Part shown: positions 1-12,591 of the stretch, one piece after another
Layout: each line of letters begins with the position of its first letter
Position numbering within the stretch: position 1 is the stretch's first letter
Assembly: GCF_001039355.2 (NCBI RefSeq)
Contig: NW_019775498.1
Location: 228,312-292,311 of the forward strand
DNA length: 64,000 nucleotides
Reading direction: 5' to 3'
Source of the DNA: Lingula anatina
Taxonomy: Eukaryota > Brachiopoda > Lingulata > Lingulida > Lingulidae
Notes under the pieces: model-generated
The model's database searches: none
What the model saw: the letters and a program-made list of their open reading frames with translations, nothing else
What the model was told of the DNA's origin: nothing
Translations under genes and position numbers: made by a program

Positions 1-32
<32 letters not shown>
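1..32. repeat. (CA)n microsatellite at window edge
   Basis: A perfect CA dinucleotide run opens the window and probably continues beyond it. A short GA-rich stretch follows. Nothing coding is seen between it and the duplicated block that starts near base 137. Confidence 0.95.
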
Positions 33-36
<4 letters not shown>

Positions 37-136
37 GAGAGAGCTTCGGAGGTTCCCCCTTCCCCCACAACTCCAAACACGTACAGATATAACAAAACTA
101 AGCAATTTTCACTCACTGTGCCCTGCGTTTGCATGT

Positions 137-2902
137 GCAATAAAATATTTTCCATATGAGCCCGTTGCATGTACTGATTTTTAATCTGTGTAGGAATAAC
201 ATGTTCCATATATCATTGCATCACGTGAGGGGTCACATGTCACAATGAGGCCCACTTAGGTGGCTTTTTTTTAAATTGGTAATAATAAGTGCATGATCTT
301 TCATCATCACACTTTTGTTTTAAAAAGCCTTGGAAATAAGCTTTGCATTTATGCATTTATGCCTTATTATCTCAATAATCTTTCAAATCATCAAAAAGAT
401 TAATAATGAGCAAAAAGTGACTAAGACAAGGGGAATAATTGCTTGTAAAAAAATACTGTTCTTAAATGCAGCATATCTTTAAAAATAACCGGATGAAATA
501 CACACGAGGTCATTGCCTGGCTGTACAGTTCAAACGAAAACTAACTTATCTTTAACCCTGTTTCATGTACTCGAAGCGTTTGACAGGTCTTCCAAAACTG
601 ATAAATTAAAACCATCACCGGTCTCGAACCACTTTGCCTTATCTTTGAGCAACACTGTGGCCTGTGAATGGGCTTTTCATTTGCCTTCAAACAGTAATAG
701 CTTTACAGTATGCAGAACTTGTTCACTATGTTTTTTTCTCCATCGGACGCGTCAGGTATACCTAACATTTAAACGAGGTACGTTTTCTTGATTAAAACTT
801 GATGTAGCGCTAAATACAACACCAGAAATTTCACATTCTAAAGGTCTTGACAGCGTTCCTATGAGAACGTTTGCTTGTTGAATTCAAATCCCTGCCCACG
901 CCGCCGGCTACATGTGCCCTTAACAGACTGAGTGAAGACTCGTGCATATGAGTTAAGACAAGAATCCAACACAGACAAAAAAGTCATTTTTTGCCACGAA
1001 CGCCTTCGAATTTTTTCATACAGCAAAGCCTTAAAGGCACTTAAATTTATTCTTCGAAAGAATAAATCACTCGCGGAAAAATGCATAAACTTCGTAGGTG
1101 TGGAATCCAGACTATGTTTAATAAGGATCAATGAATTCGTAAGATTTACACTCTCCATTTCTTACTATGAAGTTGTTACATGTAGAAAATTTATCACGGG
1201 CTTCCATATGTGCCGACATTCTTTTATATGGTAAATATTCAGTGACTGATCTTTAACACAGCATTGCCGCATACCAGCCCACGCATTGTCTTACACACAT
1301 GGGGAGCAATTAATCATTACAAAATATGAGAAACGCGCGTAAAACTGGGGTTATTACAACCGGAAGTATTTATGAAGCCATTAAAAAAAATGTGATCTAA
1401 GCGCAGTGTGATTAGTATGTACGGTATTTTAATAAAAAATCTTAAAAGACAAATGCGTTCACAGTATAGATTGCGAGACATGCAGTTTGAACATATAAGG
1501 AATTGGGATGTGGGGTGGAGTCGGTAAATACTACGAAATGTCATTTTTTTACTAAATTTATTTGATACAATCAAGGTTCAGGCGCCTTTATAATGATGTT
1601 TACGTTTTACAAGTACCTATTTTGCTACCCGTTAGATATAAGTGAAACTATTTTTCTAACCATCTTTATTGATATCTCAATTTATTTATATTTGGCATCA
1701 CATCTTAGATGGCATAAAAGTGCAAACATAGTTCATACAACCATATTCGTATATAATTATTGAAATTAGGCAATGACCAACTGGCTTTAATTTATGAAAA
1801 CATTTTTTGTCTTTCTTCAGCAAGTTTACCATTGGTTATTCTAGAAAAAACGAGGTGCATTGGAGACTAATTTTCTCTCATTGTTTTAAAATGGGAGTCT
1901 TTCGTGCGAACGGCCTCTTAGAATCCTTAATAGTCCGTAATAGCCAACATTAATTTTAAAAACTCTGTTAACGCCCAACTTTATTCTCCTCAACTAATTA
2001 TTGTAGACAGTTGTTCGCTAGCATTAGGCAACGTTACTAATGCCATTCAGCTGCCTGTGAACAATATAAATAGCAATGAATAATTGTAGATTGTTAACTA
2101 ATAAAACTGATTTTCTGGAAATTGTTCAGTAATCACCGTGCACGATCAGATGTTTCTAAATTTTTTGTTTTTTCAATTGGTTTTATATTTTTTGTAGCAA
2201 CTGTTCATTATCATAATCATTATCATTGCTCATGTTGTTGTTAATGAGGCTAGGGAATTGAAAAATCTATTGCCCACAATAGTGGGTCCCTTTACTTAAA
2301 GCATCAATATTCTATAAATAAGCAAGATTGAGTACTCCAGTAACATTTTTTTTTCAATTTTGCAAAACTAAAATAACTCTGATGGAACAGTACACATCGC
2401 ATAGAATCAAGCAATCCAAAACGTTAAATTCCTCCATTAACCGTGTGTCACCGCGGCAAGATTAAGAGCTCATTTCAGAAATACCGACCCGCCTTAATTA
2501 AGGCACGTAATGGGTCAACAACATTTGTCTTTTTTTTATAAATTATAAAGACAAAGAACAAAACATCGGGCACCAAGCTAGGTTCCACTGAAAAAGCAGC
2601 ACCATCTCTGTCTGTCTGATGACTTAATAGCTATAAAAGCAATTAATGAAATGATTTCATGCTTTCGTAATAGAATCTTGTAATTTCAGAGTCCTTAGTT
2701 TCATTCTCATATCAATCAGCATACAGATGGCTTCTGATCTAAGGGAAACAGGTCCGAGTACATGGTTGTGAAGGACGAAAGGAGTATCCTTCAATACTAT
2801 AAAACACGGTGTGATAACAATTATTCAGCTCTGCGGGGACTCTCGCTGAATGCAATCCGATTAACAAATTAACACGCTTCTTTTGTTTCCAACGTACTCT
2901 TA
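137..2902 (+). repeat. Near-identical duplicated segment 1, copy 1
   Basis: This 2.77 kb stretch matches bases 2912-5682 almost base for base, with scattered substitutions and small indels; for example a run of about 18 bases near 1427-1445 is absent at the matching place near 4206. The copy stops about 8 bases before a lone N at 2910. The short open frames in both copies (such as those near 860-1230 and 3620-4010) change together with the DNA and show no known domain, signal peptide or splice pattern. No gene is called. It is probably an allelic copy retained by the assembler; a recent true tandem duplication is the alternative. Confidence 0.9.
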
Positions 2903-2909
2903 CAGTAGT

Positions 2910-2910
2910 N
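2910..2910. other. Single-base assembly gap
   Basis: One N lies exactly where copy 1 of the duplicated segment ends and copy 2 begins. The same arrangement occurs at 14282 and 44352, which points to joined contigs rather than a sequenced base. Confidence 0.95.
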
Positions 2911-2911
2911 C

Positions 2912-5682
2912 GCAATAAAATATTTTCCAAATGAGCCCGTTGCATGTACTGATTTTTAATCTGTGTAGGAATAACATGTTCCATATATCATTGCATCCCG
3001 TGAGGGGTCACTTGTCACAATGAGGCCCATAACACCACTTAGGTGGCTTTTTTAAATTGGTAATAATAAGTGCACGATCTTTCATCATCACACTTTTGTT
3101 TTTAAAAAACCTTGGAAATAAGCTTTGCATTTATGCATTTATGCCTTATTATCTCAATAATCTTTCAAATCATCAAAAAGATTAATAATGAGCAAAAAGT
3201 GACTAAGACAAGGGGAATAATTGCTTGTAAAAAAATACTGTTCTTAAATGCAGCATATCTTTAAAAATAACCGGATGAAATACACACGAGGTCATTGCCT
3301 GGCTGTACAGTTCAAACGAAAACTAACTTATCTTTAACCCTGTTTCATGTACTCGAAGCGTTTGACAGGTCTTCCAAAAATGATAAGTTAAGACCATCAC
3401 CGGTCTCGAACCACTTTGCCTTATCTTTGAGCAAGACTGTGGCCTGCGAATGAGCTTTTCATTAACCTTCAAACAGTAATAGCTTTACAGTATGCAGAAC
3501 TTGTTCACTGTTTTTTTCTCCATCGGACGTGTCAGGTATACCTAACATTTAAACGAGGTACGTTTTCTTGATTAAAACTTGATGTAGCACTAAATACAAC
3601 ACCAGAAATTTCACATTCTAAAGGTCTTGACAGCGTTCCTTTGAGAACGTTTGCTTGTTGAATTCAAATCCCTGCCCACGCCGCCGGCTACATATGCCCT
3701 TAACAGACTGAGTGAAGACTGGTGCACACGAGTTAAGACAAGAAGCCAACACAGACAAAAAAGTCATTTTTTGCCACGAACGCCTTCGAATTTTTTCATA
3801 CAGCAAAGCCTTAAAGGCACTTAAATTTATTCTTCGAAAGAATAAATCACTCCTGGAAAAATGCATAAACTTCGTAGGTGTGGAATCCAGACTATGTTTA
3901 ATAAGGATCAATGAATTCGTAAGATTTACACTCTCCGTTTCTTACTATGAAGTTGTTACTTGTAGAAAATTTATCACGGGCTTCCATATGTGCCGACATT
4001 CTTTTATATGGTAAATATTCAGTGACTGATCTTTAACACAGCATTGCCGCATACCAGCCCACGCATTGTCTTACACACATGGGGAGCAATTAATCATTAC
4101 AAAATATGAGAAACGCGCGTAAAACTGGGGTTATTACAACCGGAAGTATTTATGAAGCCATTAAAAAAATGTGATCTAAGCGCAGTGTGATTAGTATGTA
4201 CGGTATTAAGACGAATGCGTTCACAGCATAGATTGCGAGACATGCAGTTTGAACTCATATGGAATTGGGATGTGGGGTGGATCGAGTCGGTAAATACTAC
4301 GAAACGTCATTTTTTTATTGAGTTTATTTGATACAATCAAGGTTCAGGCGCCTTTGTAATGATGTTTAAGTTTTACAAGTACCTATTTTGCTACCCGTTA
4401 GATATAAGTGAAACTATTTTTCTAACCATCTTTATTGATATCTCAATTTATTTATATTTGGCATCACATCTTAGATGGCATAAAAATGCAAACATAGTTC
4501 ATACAACCATATTCGTATATAATTATTGAAATTAGGCAATGACCAACTGGCTTTAATTTATGAAAACATTTTTTGTCTTTCTTCAGCAAGTTTACCATTG
4601 GTTATTCTAGAAAAAACGAGGTGCATTGGAGACTAATTTTCTCTCATTGTTTTCAAATGGGAGTCTTTCGTGCGAACGGCCTCTTAGAATCCTTAATAGT
4701 CCGTAATAGCCAACATTAATTTTAAAAACTCTGTTAACGCCCAACTTTATTCTCCTCAACTAATTATTGTAGACAGTTGTTCGCTAGCATTAGGCAACGT
4801 TACTAATGCCATTCAGCTGCCTGTGAACAATATAAATAGCAATGAATAATTGTAGATTGTTAACTAATAAAACTGATTTTCTGGAAATTGTTCAGTAATC
4901 ACCGTGCACGATCAGATGTTTCTAAATTTTTTGTTTTTTCAATTGGTTTTATATTTTTTGTAGCAACTGTTTATTATCATCATCATTATCATTGCTATTG
5001 TTGTTGTTAATGAGGCTAGGGAATTGAAAAATCTATTGCCCACAATAGTGGGTCCCTTTACTTAAAGCATCAATATTCTATAAATAAGCAAGATTGAGTA
5101 CTCCAGTAACATTTTTTTTTTGTTTTTTTTTTTTCAATTTTGCAAAACTAAAATAACTGTGATGGAACAGTACACATCGCATAGAATCAAGCAATCCAAA
5201 ACGTTAAATTCCTCCATTAACCGTGTGTCACCGCGACAAGATTAAGAGCTCATTTCAGAAATACCGACCCGCCTTAATTAAGGCACGTAACGGGTCAACA
5301 ACATTTGTCTTTTTTTTATAAATTATAAAGACAAAGAACAAAACATCGGGCACCAAGCTAGGTTCCACTGAAAAAGCAGCACCATCTCTGTCTGTCTGAT
5401 GACTTAATAGCTATAAAAGCAATTAATGAAATGATTTCATGCTTTCGTAATAAGATCTTGTAATTTCAGAGTCCTTAGTTTCATTCTCATATCAATCAGC
5501 ATACAGATGGCTTCTGATCTAAGGGAAACAGGTCCGAGTACATGGTTGTGAAGGACGAAAGGAGTATCCTTCAATACTATAAAACACGGTGTGATAACAA
5601 ATATCCAGCTCTGCAGGGACTCTCGCTGAATGCAATCCGATTAACAAATTAACACGCTTCTTTTGTTTCCAACGTACTCTTA
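2912..5682 (+). repeat. Near-identical duplicated segment 1, copy 2
   Basis: Second copy of the block at 137-2902, in direct orientation with an offset of about 2775 bases. Differences include a longer T run near 5110-5135. The sequence continues past the homology end at 5682 into unique DNA, whereas copy 1 runs into the N. No convincing gene is seen. Confidence 0.9.
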
Positions 5683-5790
5683 TAATCTCCAGCCTCCCTG
5701 TATTCTATTCCACTACAGCAGGACGCGTTTTAATCTGTTAATCCGATTGCATTCAGCAAGAGTCCCTTCGGAGTTGGATTGATCTTCGTC
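5590..5790. mobile_element. Inverted-repeat element, possible MITE
   Basis: Two arms of about 50 bases, near 5606-5656 and 5725-5778, are imperfect inverted copies of each other. Both carry a core that reads gggactctcgctgaatgcaa in one orientation, and a spacer of about 70 bases separates them. The same core occurs in the arms of the element at 59720-60112, so the two seem to be members of one nonautonomous DNA transposon family. Exact ends and a target duplication were not identified. Confidence 0.55.
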
Positions 5791-6923
5791 AGGGGATAGG
5801 TTCATTGCAAATGAGCTCTTATGCGCTGAAAGCTGAGAGTCACCATCTACCCGTTGAAACTCGGGGTGACAGCAAGTGTGTGCTACATGTATGCAGGTGA
5901 AAGTCACAATCATTTCCCTGAAATTCGGCAGTTTGAAATTAAGGGTGCCAGCAGCCGTTTGCCGCGCTGTGGTTTGGGACCATCTTTGTAACTTTAAAGT
6001 TTGGACTTCGTAATTCGGGGTAACCGCAGTCGTTTTCTGACTACATATGACTCATAGACAGCACTTTGAAATTCTGGGAAATAACAGCTTTGTGTCGAGT
6101 AGTTACGAGTCATCTTGCTTACTTTGAAATTCAGGGACGACCAAGAACCAAACAGAACTTTGAAACTCAGGGTTTCAGTATTCAGTCATCGTATTCGTTA
6201 CTTCCGCTAATAAAGATGTGGTTTGAGGGCACGATATATCAAAGAAAATTCCATCAGTTTTGGTGAAATTTCCAGGACAGTTAATTATTCCGGAGAGAAA
6301 AAGGGATTACGATTTCAACAGAATCTGTCCATTTTTAATATAGGCCTACATTTTTCTTCAGCGGAGGTCTCTCCTCTCAGAGAGCTTTCGAGATATTTTC
6401 AGCACACAGCAATAGATATCCGTGACATTGGCGTATAATGACGACGTTCCAGTTAACCCTCCGTCCTCTCGAATGATGAAGCTGCACTATTTAGAAAACA
6501 AATAAGAGCCTGACTGCATCCATCACTCCCATGCCATACCGTAAACAAATAACCTGCCAGGTGGATATGTCAGAAGATTTCAGGTGAAAACATGCACGTG
6601 TGAAATTATATACTTGGATGTTTACACAGGAGACTTCTGTGTTTACGCATAGTATTGTACTTCAACTTGGCGTAACCAAGTCTGTTTCTCCAAAATCAGT
6701 TGTTGACTAAGTTGAAAAAACGGCTTGGATTATTGAACAAAGTTTGTGTCATGCAGTTAGAGGACCGGCAAAAACACACCCCTGCTTAAAATGTGCTGAA
6801 ATTAATGTTTCAAGTATTTTGATCTTAAAAGCAACGTTTTGTTCAGGTTCCCATACGCAATATGGCGGATTCATCGAGCACATCAAACACGTACACCCTG
6901 TCCCCACCCCTTATAACTTGCAC
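5791..6923. other. Intergenic, no gene seen
   Basis: AT-rich DNA with short open frames only and no recognisable domain. Bases 6355-6395 resemble the gcggaggtct...gagagctttcgag terminus of the dispersed repeat at 33010-33313, so a terminal fragment of that family is probably present here. Confidence 0.6.
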
Positions 6924-7131
6924 CCCATTTCCATAGATTAGATCGACCTATTTTAGATCGACCTAACTCCCTGGGGGTTCACGCTAAATAGCTGTCAGCC
7001 GGGCGGACACAAAAGTTAATTATCCCCTTACAGCTTGTAGTAGGCGGGACGGACATTTAAGTCGGATTATCTGAAAGTAATCTAGTGAGACTCCCCGCGA
7101 GGATAGATCGATCTAAAATCTATGGGAATAG
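6924..7131. mobile_element. MITE, gatcgatct-type terminal inverted repeats
   Basis: About 205 bases bounded by inverted termini: cccatttccatagatt on the left and atctatgggaatag on the right, followed inwards by tagatcgatcta motifs on both sides. There is no coding capacity. A second member, with its interior reversed, lies at 59402-59622. The shared interior includes the words for ggcgggac and ttacagctt. A nonautonomous DNA transposon is the simplest reading; superfamily not assigned. Confidence 0.75.
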
Positions 7132-9730
7132 AGCCTTGGAGGGTGCTCCCTTCTTCCCCTTCTCTCTCCTAAGCAAATCCTGCAACCACCAATATTATGT
7201 GAAATGGTATCTAAGGACAGTTGTAATTTATGTGATAAATATGGATACTCATTTAGTGGACATGCATATAATTCATTTTATCATGTACGAAGAAAAATGG
7301 ACTATCAAAAATGAATGTGATAACCATCACGTTTCTATAAATAACAGTGAATTTATTTACAACAACTTATGTGGTCCGCCCTTATATTTTGATGTTTTTG
7401 GACATGGACATGTATTAGTACTACGTGGCAATACCGCAATATGATAACGCTACACAAAATGGCAATGAGAAAACGATGATGTAAATAAGATGTTATACTG
7501 GTACTTACAAATGTAATCCATTCGAGTACTGACTAAAATGACACAGGGAATGACAAAACTGTAAGGAAACTGCTGCGACAATTACGAAGAAATAGGTGCT
7601 CTTTTTCCGAGTGACTTAGAAGAAGGGTGCGCTTTTAGAGACTGAAACACACGTGCAAATACACACACTCGCACGCACGTGCACATGCAATCCCCCACGT
7701 CCTCGTATCATCTTCATTAGTGCCCGTATAGCAAGTGAGCAAGACAGTGCTGTACAAAACGCAATAACACATTAATTACTCTCGACACTAACTCTGGTAG
7801 AAACAGAGCTTCACTATACCAGGACTCGCTTATTGAAGACATCTTCACAATAGAAGATAAACTACCCACATTTCAGCTAGACAACACATTCGTCTTTCTT
7901 GTCCTTGGCGAGGTCGTGCATAAATTAAGAGATGTCAGCCTTTCTGTCAGTCTCATTTCCGGACAGTAAATCTGTGATTTAAACATTCCAAGTTGCAGTT
8001 AAGCCAAGCTGTGTAATGTGCTCCGATAAAAAAAAATAACAGCTGCTACAAACAATAGCTGAGATTCGTAATCATAAGTACATTGTTTCAGTGTATTACA
8101 ATTAAGACACATTCATTAAGAGATAAGGCTCTGGGTGTACTTCACGTAATAGCTACGGCCTCGGGGAGACATATTGTTACTACCCTCTGATATGTCAGGG
8201 GCTCCTAAAATACTATACAAAATCTCACTCCAATTCAATATGTCAGACTACTAACAGACTAGTAGCGCACCCTGCAGTCAGATAATAGCTGTCACCACCA
8301 TTCTCTCCCTCTATATTAAAAACATTCCTCAGATAGAAGAAAATCTTGACATATAATACATTTTCACGTTGACCACTGAATACAAAGGCGCGTGGCGTAT
8401 TCTTTCCCTTCCCGAAATGTAAAGTGGAGAAATAGACTTATATGAGGCACATCAAATACAGAGTACCGCAAATTTCACGAAATTGCTCTCTCTGTTCCAG
8501 AATAACCAAGGACAAAAATGAATCACCCTCCTTTCTTGATATCCACGAGTGAAATGTAATATCTAATTGAAGATACCTTAACGACCGCAGTGAGAATTGG
8601 CTCTTGATAGAATTTGCAGTGCTTGCGTACAGATTTGTAATACTGATGGACGAAAACTAACTGTTCAAAGAAGTGATTTCACATAGTCAAAACTGTACAT
8701 TCATTCTCTTGAATACAATTGGAAAAAAGTCCATCAATTAATTTGTAATATTGAGGGAAGAAAAAATAAAATTTCACATAGACAAAATCGTCTTCTTTTC
8801 GTCAAGATGTTGAAAAATCCCGTCAAGTAACTTTGAGTACCCCTCTTTAAGGGACATTTATCATTAAGGAGCATATATAGGTGCAATTTTTACGGTAAAA
8901 ATTGTCGTGTAAAAGGTTATTTTTAAGTGCTCTACCTATCTAAAAAGAAACAATCATATCTTTAACTTATCTAGCCAATAAATCTAGTTTGAATTTCCTC
9001 AACCCTTACCCTTTGATTTGCAATTTTAACACATGTAAGGGTTAATGATCTTAATGCGAATAGGATGTGAAAAGGATGTGTAAAATATATGTAAAGACAT
9101 AATATTTGAATATCAAAAGACCTAATAAACCGAACTAACTTTTTTCCTTGCAACGGGGTCCAAATGTTTCAAGAACGTGTTGATTTTAATTCAAAGTGAT
9201 ACGGAAACGAGCTCGCCAAAAGACCATAGCGCCGGGAACTCGATGGGTCGCTGAAGTCGTCTGCTTTTTTCATCACGATCGTTTGGTCTGTAGGTTATTC
9301 GGTGAGATGTTTGGTTAGAACATGTGCTCGGATGTATTTTTTACTACATAAAAGGACGAATTCATCCCACGCTGATGAAATTGTGGTCACATTCTTGTGA
9401 GGACGTAATATGACTGAGTGGGCCTATTTTTAGGTGTTGGTGTACATTTTTAAGCTACGTGTAAAATGGAACGAACCTAAATGAACGCAAATGTGATGTC
9501 GGATTGCGAGTTGCAAGAATCCAAAAATGTATGTGCTCGGAGAAACGTACTCAGAAATAAAAAATGAAATAGAGTACGGGTGGTGTGAGCCCCAGCGTTT
9601 CGCATAAATCCCATAGACTTTCTCGGGGAACTGAACCAATTGTCACCGTTGTCTTGCCTTGTCTTGTCTTATTAGGGGATTTTGACAAAGCGCCGGAGCG
9701 TATACTATCTGGACGTTAATGCACAAAAAG
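7132..9730. other. Intergenic, no gene seen
   Basis: About 2.6 kb without a supported gene. A 119-codon open frame near 7085-7444 starts inside the adjoining MITE and has no recognisable domain. No RNA gene or long repeat was noticed. Confidence 0.6.

Positions 9731-9778
<48 letters not shown>
9731..9778. repeat. (TTA)n microsatellite
   Basis: An almost perfect trinucleotide run of about 16 units. The tyrosine run in the overlapping open frame is only a translation of this repeat. Confidence 0.95.
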
Positions 9779-12414
9779 TCTTCTTCACGATCTTTTTCAC
9801 AGTTCAAAACAACGTATTCAAAACTTTGTCCGCAGCCAATTTTCAGGGCTTCTTTAACCCCATTTGATATCCATCGTGGTTTCTCTTAAGACCATTCAAG
9901 CGTGATCTTGAATTCCGATATTTTTTGTACACCAAATACAGTGTCGCTGTTTTTCACACAAACATGTTTATGTATGTCTTAAATGCCAGTCAGTCACACA
10001 ATCCGATTTATTTAGATTTCTAGTATCTGTTTCCGCCCCCAAGCAATTCTTTCAAGTTAACATATTCTGTCTTGGCTCTATCCCATATTTTAAAAGTAAG
10101 GCGTGCGGCGTGGGAGGTAATAACACAATTTCTTGTCAATTTGACCAAAAATTCTGGCACGGTTAATTTGCCCCACACAAAAGTAAGACTCATTTTAACA
10201 TACACATTGTACGCCGCAAGCGATTTTATTATATTTTTTCATTTTTTCTTTCTCACCACCGCTTTATGAGTAGCACCCTAATTCGGTCATAATCAATGTG
10301 TAACCCTCATCATAGTGATACATAGCACCCTTGAATAGCACAAGGAAGCTGGGGCACTTTCTCTTGTCACGTCCACTAATATCATCATATTTAAAAATCC
10401 TCCAACTGTCTTGTAGACAGAAATACTTGACATTTAACTGTGAAAGAACACTGCTACAAACGACCAATGAAAATAGAACAAAGAAGACCGTGTATTTTTT
10501 CTTTCAAGCAAGACGCATTGCTGTGAGTGGTTGCACTTAAGTTAGCAATATCAGCGTATTTAGGTGGTAAGGGGAATGCATTTTGCCTCAGTAAATTTAA
10601 ACTAAATCTGCTGTGAGAGAAAAAAACGCAAAAGACTTGATCGTGAGAAAGATAGGGTTGGGGGAGTGGTTGCCATACCGGGAGAGTCACCTTGATGGTG
10701 TAAAAATTGCGTGTTGTACGTTGTGTGTGACATTGGTTCTTGCAAAGTACTTCTATATGAAGATATCTGTCTGGTTGAGATTCGTTCTGTCACGTTCATT
10801 CCGTTATTTTATTCAATCTGTCACGTCAATACAGATATGGTTTGAGCATTAAATTCAGAATATTTTTACACATATTATATATGTATACAGATTGCACTTG
10901 CAAATGGAGTCTGTTCAATCCAACGTTTTATAAATAGGGTGGTAACCTACAGAAAAGATAAGTGATGCGCGGTGGGGGGGGGGGGTCATCTTAGCCAACC
11001 CCCCCACCCACCCCCCGCGCTACTTCCTGCGCTTATGATCATAATTGACGTGGTTGAAAAAGTAGAAAAAAATGAAGGTGCGGTACTAAACCTTCCTCCA
11101 TCTTTTTAGAGTAAAGAAAGTTTTGAAAATATAACAAATATTGATGAAAGTTAATGTGTTGTGGTATAATCAATTACAAGACATGTCACCAAAGTTCATC
11201 TGACATCACTCGCTTCACCTTCGTAGATATTTTCTACCATGGCCCATGAGAGCCCACCAGCGTAATTTTACACGAGGATGCAATGCGAAATTGGCACAGT
11301 GCTAGTACATGTATATGCTTGACCCTAAGTAGCGCTGATCAAGTATGGATAAAACATGGGAGTGTAACAGGGCAAGAAAAACCTCAATCAACGACCCAGA
11401 TAGTAAGCAGCCAGCAGGTCAACGTTGGGGTTGACGTTTTTCTCTAGGATGACTTCCCTCACAACCCAAAACTGGAACTCCTTATGGCATGTCATCTTTC
11501 TGGGACCACAGTCAACATTGAGCCAACGTCAATAATAACTGTTTTGGTCTTCATTCATTGATAGGCCAACAATAAAATATTTTTGGCAATGTTGGCCTAC
11601 TGTTATTATGAACTCCGTAGATGGGAAGTATAACTGTTAGATTAATGAATTCTGCTTGTGCAATTCTGCCATGATGTATAAAAGATTGTCAGTAAAATGT
11701 AACAGGAGTCTTATAAGATTGCTTGAAATAACAGTAGAAAATGATGTTGGACCGATATTAGGCCACTACAGACAAGTTAGATGTGGTACCCAGACGTTGG
11801 GTCGACCTTGGTCTCGACACGGCAAACAGTTGCTGGTGTCGGCGCAACCACTGTATTCTGGAGAATCCATAATGTAAGAAATTAGATTTCATATTTTGTA
11901 GTTGAAGTAAGTTGAAATATATACAGAAACGCTGGATATAATATTTATTCTGCATGTGAAACCTAGCGATAAACCCTCGAAGGCTCCTTTGGGTCATAGT
12001 AATACTTACGCCCAAAAACACCTTGTCTCTTGCGGTGGTTTTGTTATATATCCCGTGTTTATTAAAAGATAGACGTCTACGTTACCGATGCATACATGTA
12101 CGTTATCAAATTGCGTGTAGATCATTTTTCATTGCTTGTTGTCTGCTGACGCAACCCTGTGGGCGACGTCGTACATGCACACTCACGTGTTTTTACGTGG
12201 CAAATTTGTTATGTTGTCATGCAGACTTGCATTTCTTTCGATACATACGTTACCTATATTTTAAATATCTTTTAGCTTTTTACAACATCTGATGAGCCAA
12301 CGTCTAATTTTACTGTATTACGTTACAATAAAAGAAAACGAGACAAAAAAGAATAGTCATCTGCAAACGGCATATGGTACATACGTTACCGATACATACG
12401 TTACCAAACAAGAC
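9779..12414. other. Intergenic, no gene seen
   Basis: Short open frames overlap on both strands without domains. A G-run/C-run palindrome lies at 10967-11020. Bases 11400-11820 contain several ccaacgtt or cagcaggtcaacgtt words resembling the termini of palindromic MITEs such as the one at 30221-30318, so fragments of that class may be present. Near 12080-12410 the word tacgttac recurs several times. Confidence 0.55.
10967..11020. repeat. G-run/C-run palindrome
   Basis: A run of 12 G preceded by gcgcggt is followed, after a spacer of about 15 bases, by C runs ending in ccccgcgc. The two arms can pair into a strong hairpin. No function is inferred. Confidence 0.85.
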
Positions 12415-12470
12415 TAATTATTATTATTATTATTATTATTATTGTTGTTGTTGTTGTTGTTGTTGTTATT
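12415..12470. repeat. Compound (TTA)n(TTG)n microsatellite
   Basis: A run of TTA units changes to TTG units, a simple sequence repeat with no coding meaning. Confidence 0.95.
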
Positions 12471-12591
12471 TTAAGACATCGAATTATATCTGCTAAACGG
12501 CCCTTAAAGATCATTCATGTATATATACAAAATATTCTTTACATCTAACTTATAAGTTAAAATTCTGATTAAAACAGGGATTTTCAATATT

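Noticed and set aside
859-1234. Overlapping 100-codon frames conserved in both copies of duplicated segment 1
   Set aside because: Conservation is explained by near-identity of the whole 2.77 kb copies; no domain or coding bias is seen.
7085-7444. 119-codon plus-strand open frame
   Set aside because: It starts within a MITE terminus and has no domain, signal peptide or splice evidence.
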